A stretch of DNA of 7,861 nucleotides, taken from assembly GCA_910578305.1 (NCBI GenBank), contig CAJTQH010000079.1:1-7861 (forward strand), in the 5' to 3' direction. Source of the stretch: an uncultured Muribaculaceae bacterium (GTDB lineage Bacteria > Bacteroidota > Bacteroidia > Bacteroidales > Muribaculaceae). Shown piece by piece: positions 6,363-7,861 of this stretch. The notes beneath the pieces are model-generated. The model did no database searches, was not told the DNA's origin, and was given only the letters and a program-made list of their open reading frames with translations. Made by a program: the position numbers and the translations under genes. The first letter of the stretch is position 1. Every line of letters begins with the position of its first letter.

Positions 6363-6376
6363 AAAACAGACACACT
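6363..6376 (+). promoter_or_regulatory. A-rich ribosome-binding leader of the capsid gene
   Basis: AAAACAGA at 6363-6370 lies 14 nt before the ATG at 6377, repeating the arrangement in front of the preceding gene. Both genes then start ATGAA(G/A)CA, encoding Met-Lys-Gln. I find no plus-strand TAnnTTTG box in the 62-nt gap and no stem-loop terminator, so the two genes probably share a transcript. Confidence 0.45.
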
Positions 6377-7645
6377 ATGAAACAGAACACACAGTTATTA
6401 CAGACCCCCAACGGCATGCAGCATGTTGCAGACGGCCCCGTCACGACGGCGGCCATACGCGAGGCATCGCCATCGTTGCTTGTCAGCGAAGTCGACAGCC
6501 GCATAGTGCGCATACGCCCCATGTCGACTCCCGTCGATCAGATATCGCGAATGGTGGGCGCGCGTCCGGCCTCGTCGATGGAGGTGGAGTATTATTCGGT
6601 GGATACACGTCCGTCGGCCATCGCTCTCAAGTCGCTTACTCCCCTCGACGGATTGGACGCCGCTTCAGGCAAACACATATGCACGCTGCAAACATCCGAC
6701 GACCGTGTACTGGCTGTGACCGACACGGTGCTGCTGCCCGATGTGCTCATAAACACCGCCGACAGTGGCGAGCAGCCTATGGTGCTGTATGTGGTGGAGG
6801 CTCTTGAAACGGGCGGATTCAAGGTTCTTGCTCTGAATCTGCCGGTTACCGGGCAGGTGCCCGCTGTCGGTTCCGGAGCTAAGGTGGTGCGAATGGGCCG
6901 TGCGGCGTCTGAACTCGACGTACAGACGGCTCAGTTTGAGGCGCTGCCCGTGAAGTCGCGCAACTATTGTCAGATATTCAAGGCTCAGATCGAACAGTCG
7001 GCACTCGTCAGACTTGCCTCTAAAGAGGTGGGCTGGAACTTCTCTGATCAGGAGGAAGTGGCCATAATGGATATGCGCATGGGCATGGAGAAGAGCTTTC
7101 TGTTTGGTGTCAAGTGCCGCCTTACCGATCCGCAGAAGTACGATGAGGTGCTCTTTACCGGTGGCATCTGGCATCAGGCACAGAGCGTGGTGGAGACCGA
7201 TGTGGCCGCGCTGACCGAGAAAACTCTCGTGAACATAATGCGTCAGGCCTTTACAGGCGAGTGCGCGGGCTCTACGCGCAAGATTCTGATAGGTGGCTCG
7301 GATCTTATCGAGGCTCTCAACCGACTCGACTATACGCGTGTGGTATCGGCAGCAGACACTGTGACTCGTTGGGGCATAGATTTCAGCGAGCTGCGCTCGA
7401 AGTTCGGATCGCTCTATGTGATACATTCGGAAGTCTTCGACCAGTGCGGTCACGGAGCCGACGGCATGATCATCGATCCGCAGTATCTTTCCAAATACAC
7501 ACATGTGCCCTTCAAGGTGGAGCATCTCGACCTCAAACGTTCGGGCGTGCGCAACACCGATGCGCTGGTGGCCACCGAAGCCAGCTGTCTTGTGCTGCGT
7601 CATCCAAAGGCTCATGTCAGAATTGTCAACGTATGCGGCGACTGA
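6377..7645 (+). CDS. Phage major capsid protein, SU10/DUF5309-like (HK97 fold)
   Basis: 422 aa. The N-terminal arm (1-60) contains SRIVRIRPMSTPVDQISR at 41-58. VEYYSVDTRP (70-79) leads into a beta-rich insertion at about 85-170 that is probably an enlarged E-loop or added domain. The conserved capsid core then starts with RMGRAASELDVQTAQFEALP (172-191), followed by NYCQIFKAQIEQSALVR (196-212), MDMRMGMEKSFLFG (231-244) and TGGIWHQA (261-268). A helix-rich half follows, with GGSDLIEALNRLD at 306-318. Near the end are FGSLYVIHSEVFDQCG (343-358), IIDPQYL (365-371) and EASCLVLRHPKAHVRIV (401-417). I assign it from this order of motifs, which I recall from SU10-type/DUF5309 capsid proteins of Bacteroidales phage-like elements. 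The frame is intact, with no frameshift, and base composition resembles the host genes. Its neighbours are a scaffold-like gene before it and an overlapping gene after it. Confidence 0.8.
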   Translation: MKQNTQLLQTPNGMQHVADGPVTTAAIREASPSLLVSEVDSRIVRIRPMSTPVDQISRMVGARPASSMEVEYYSVDTRPSAIALKSLTPLDGLDAASGKHICTLQTSDDRVLAVTDTVLLPDVLINTADSGEQPMVLYVVEALETGGFKVLALNLPVTGQVPAVGSGAKVVRMGRAASELDVQTAQFEALPVKSRNYCQIFKAQIEQSALVRLASKEVGWNFSDQEEVAIMDMRMGMEKSFLFGVKCRLTDPQKYDEVLFTGGIWHQAQSVVETDVAALTEKTLVNIMRQAFTGECAGSTRKILIGGSDLIEALNRLDYTRVVSAADTVTRWGIDFSELRSKFGSLYVIHSEVFDQCGHGADGMIIDPQYLSKYTHVPFKVEHLDLKRSGVRNTDALVATEASCLVLRHPKAHVRIVNVCGD

Positions 7646-7861
7646 TCACTCTGAGCCGTGCAGAGATGCTGGAGCGGTGGAAGCTGATGAGGCGCATGGA
7701 GCCGCTCCGCTCCGACTGTTCGGTGACCCGGACCGACGGTATAGATCTCGATCGTGAACTCACCATGGAGATGCAGGCCTGGTATGTGAGGGCTCTGCTT
7801 GAAGAGTCTGCCGATCACCTGCCTCTGACGGAGCTTTCCGGAGAAGTGTCCGTGACCCGCG
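7633..7861 (+). CDS. Partial gene after the capsid gene, possible head-completion or connector protein
   Basis: An ATG at 7633 opens a frame with no stop to the right edge, giving 76 codons (MRRLITLSRAEMLERWKL onward). The start overlaps the last 13 nt of the capsid gene in another frame, an arrangement typical of translationally coupled phage head genes. The fragment is basic at the beginning (R2, R3, R9, R15, K17, R20, R21). It continues with a helical stretch RELTMEMQAWYVRALLEES at 41-59 and then LPLTELSGEVSVTR, which looks like the start of a beta-rich part. In tailed phages the gene after the capsid is often a head-tail connector or adaptor, but I cannot recognise the family from this fragment. 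Confidence 0.7.
   Translation, partial: MRRLITLSRAEMLERWKLMRRMEPLRSDCSVTRTDGIDLDRELTMEMQAWYVRALLEESADHLPLTELSGEVSVTR

Larger units (their letters stand above)
5946..7861 (+). mobile_element. Left end of a prophage-like or phage-derived capsid cassette
   Basis: Three consecutive plus-strand genes (scaffold-like, SU10/DUF5309-like capsid, overlapping partial gene) form a phage head module that continues beyond the right edge. The left limit is at or before 5945. The housekeeping birA gene with its promoter ends the host block at 5860, and the divergent region is only 121 bp. No integrase, terminase, portal, protease or attachment repeat is visible. Whether it belongs to a full prophage, a satellite or a resident locus cannot be told from this window. 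Confidence 0.6.

Noticed and set aside
6665..7615. 316-aa minus-strand open frame
   Set aside because: Antisense to the capsid gene; the capsid reading has an ordered set of family motifs while this one has none.
1..7861. CRISPR arrays, rRNA or tRNA genes, insertion sequences
   Set aside because: No regularly spaced repeats, no conserved RNA gene sequences and no transposase motifs were seen on either strand.

Overview
The window most likely comes from a Bacteroidales chromosome, and a Muribaculaceae-like gut commensal is my best guess. Three things point there. The promoters are of the Bacteroidetes type (TTTG, then about 20-22 nt, then TAnnTTTG). The leaders are A-rich and lack Shine-Dalgarno sequences. 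The proteins (LptE, RsmF-type methyltransferase, HTH-less BirA, flippase-like membrane protein) have Bacteroidetes-style sequences. The DNA is GC-rich by eye, with AT-rich strips only in the promoter regions. The family assignment is inference; the phylum/order is fairly safe.

Layout. Positions 1 to 5824 are an almost gapless minus-strand block of chromosomal genes. In transcription order these are birA (biotin-protein ligase, 5824-5063), a flippase-like (UPF0104/LPG_synthase_TM) membrane protein (5007-3937), a very acidic single-pass membrane protein of unknown function (3896-3360), pfkA (6-phosphofructokinase, 3239-2259), an RsmF-like 16S rRNA m5C methyltransferase (2253-880), lptE (outer-membrane LPS-assembly lipoprotein, 883-359) and the first 113 codons of a gene of unknown function that leaves the window (340-1). 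pfkA, rsmF, lptE and the last gene are separated by 5 nt, a 4-nt overlap and 18 nt, so they look like one transcript driven by a clear promoter at 3274-3307. birA has its own promoter, so close to the ATG that the mRNA should have almost no leader. The flippase gene seems to have a further promoter overlapping the end of birA.

Positions 5825-5945 form a compact divergent promoter region. From 5946 onward the plus strand carries phage-like head genes: a 122-aa acidic, helix-containing protein that looks like a scaffold, a 422-aa major capsid protein of the SU10/DUF5309 type, and the start of a third gene that overlaps the capsid gene by 13 nt and runs off the right edge. No terminase, portal, protease, integrase or attachment repeat is visible between birA and the capsid cassette. 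The cassette therefore starts with scaffold and capsid, directly back-to-back with a housekeeping gene. This is the most interesting part of the window. It could be one end of a prophage with an unusual gene order, a satellite, or a domesticated capsid locus, and the DNA to the right of 7861 would decide.

The many other long open frames (antisense to rsmF, pfkA, birA and the capsid gene) are shadows produced by GC-rich coding DNA.
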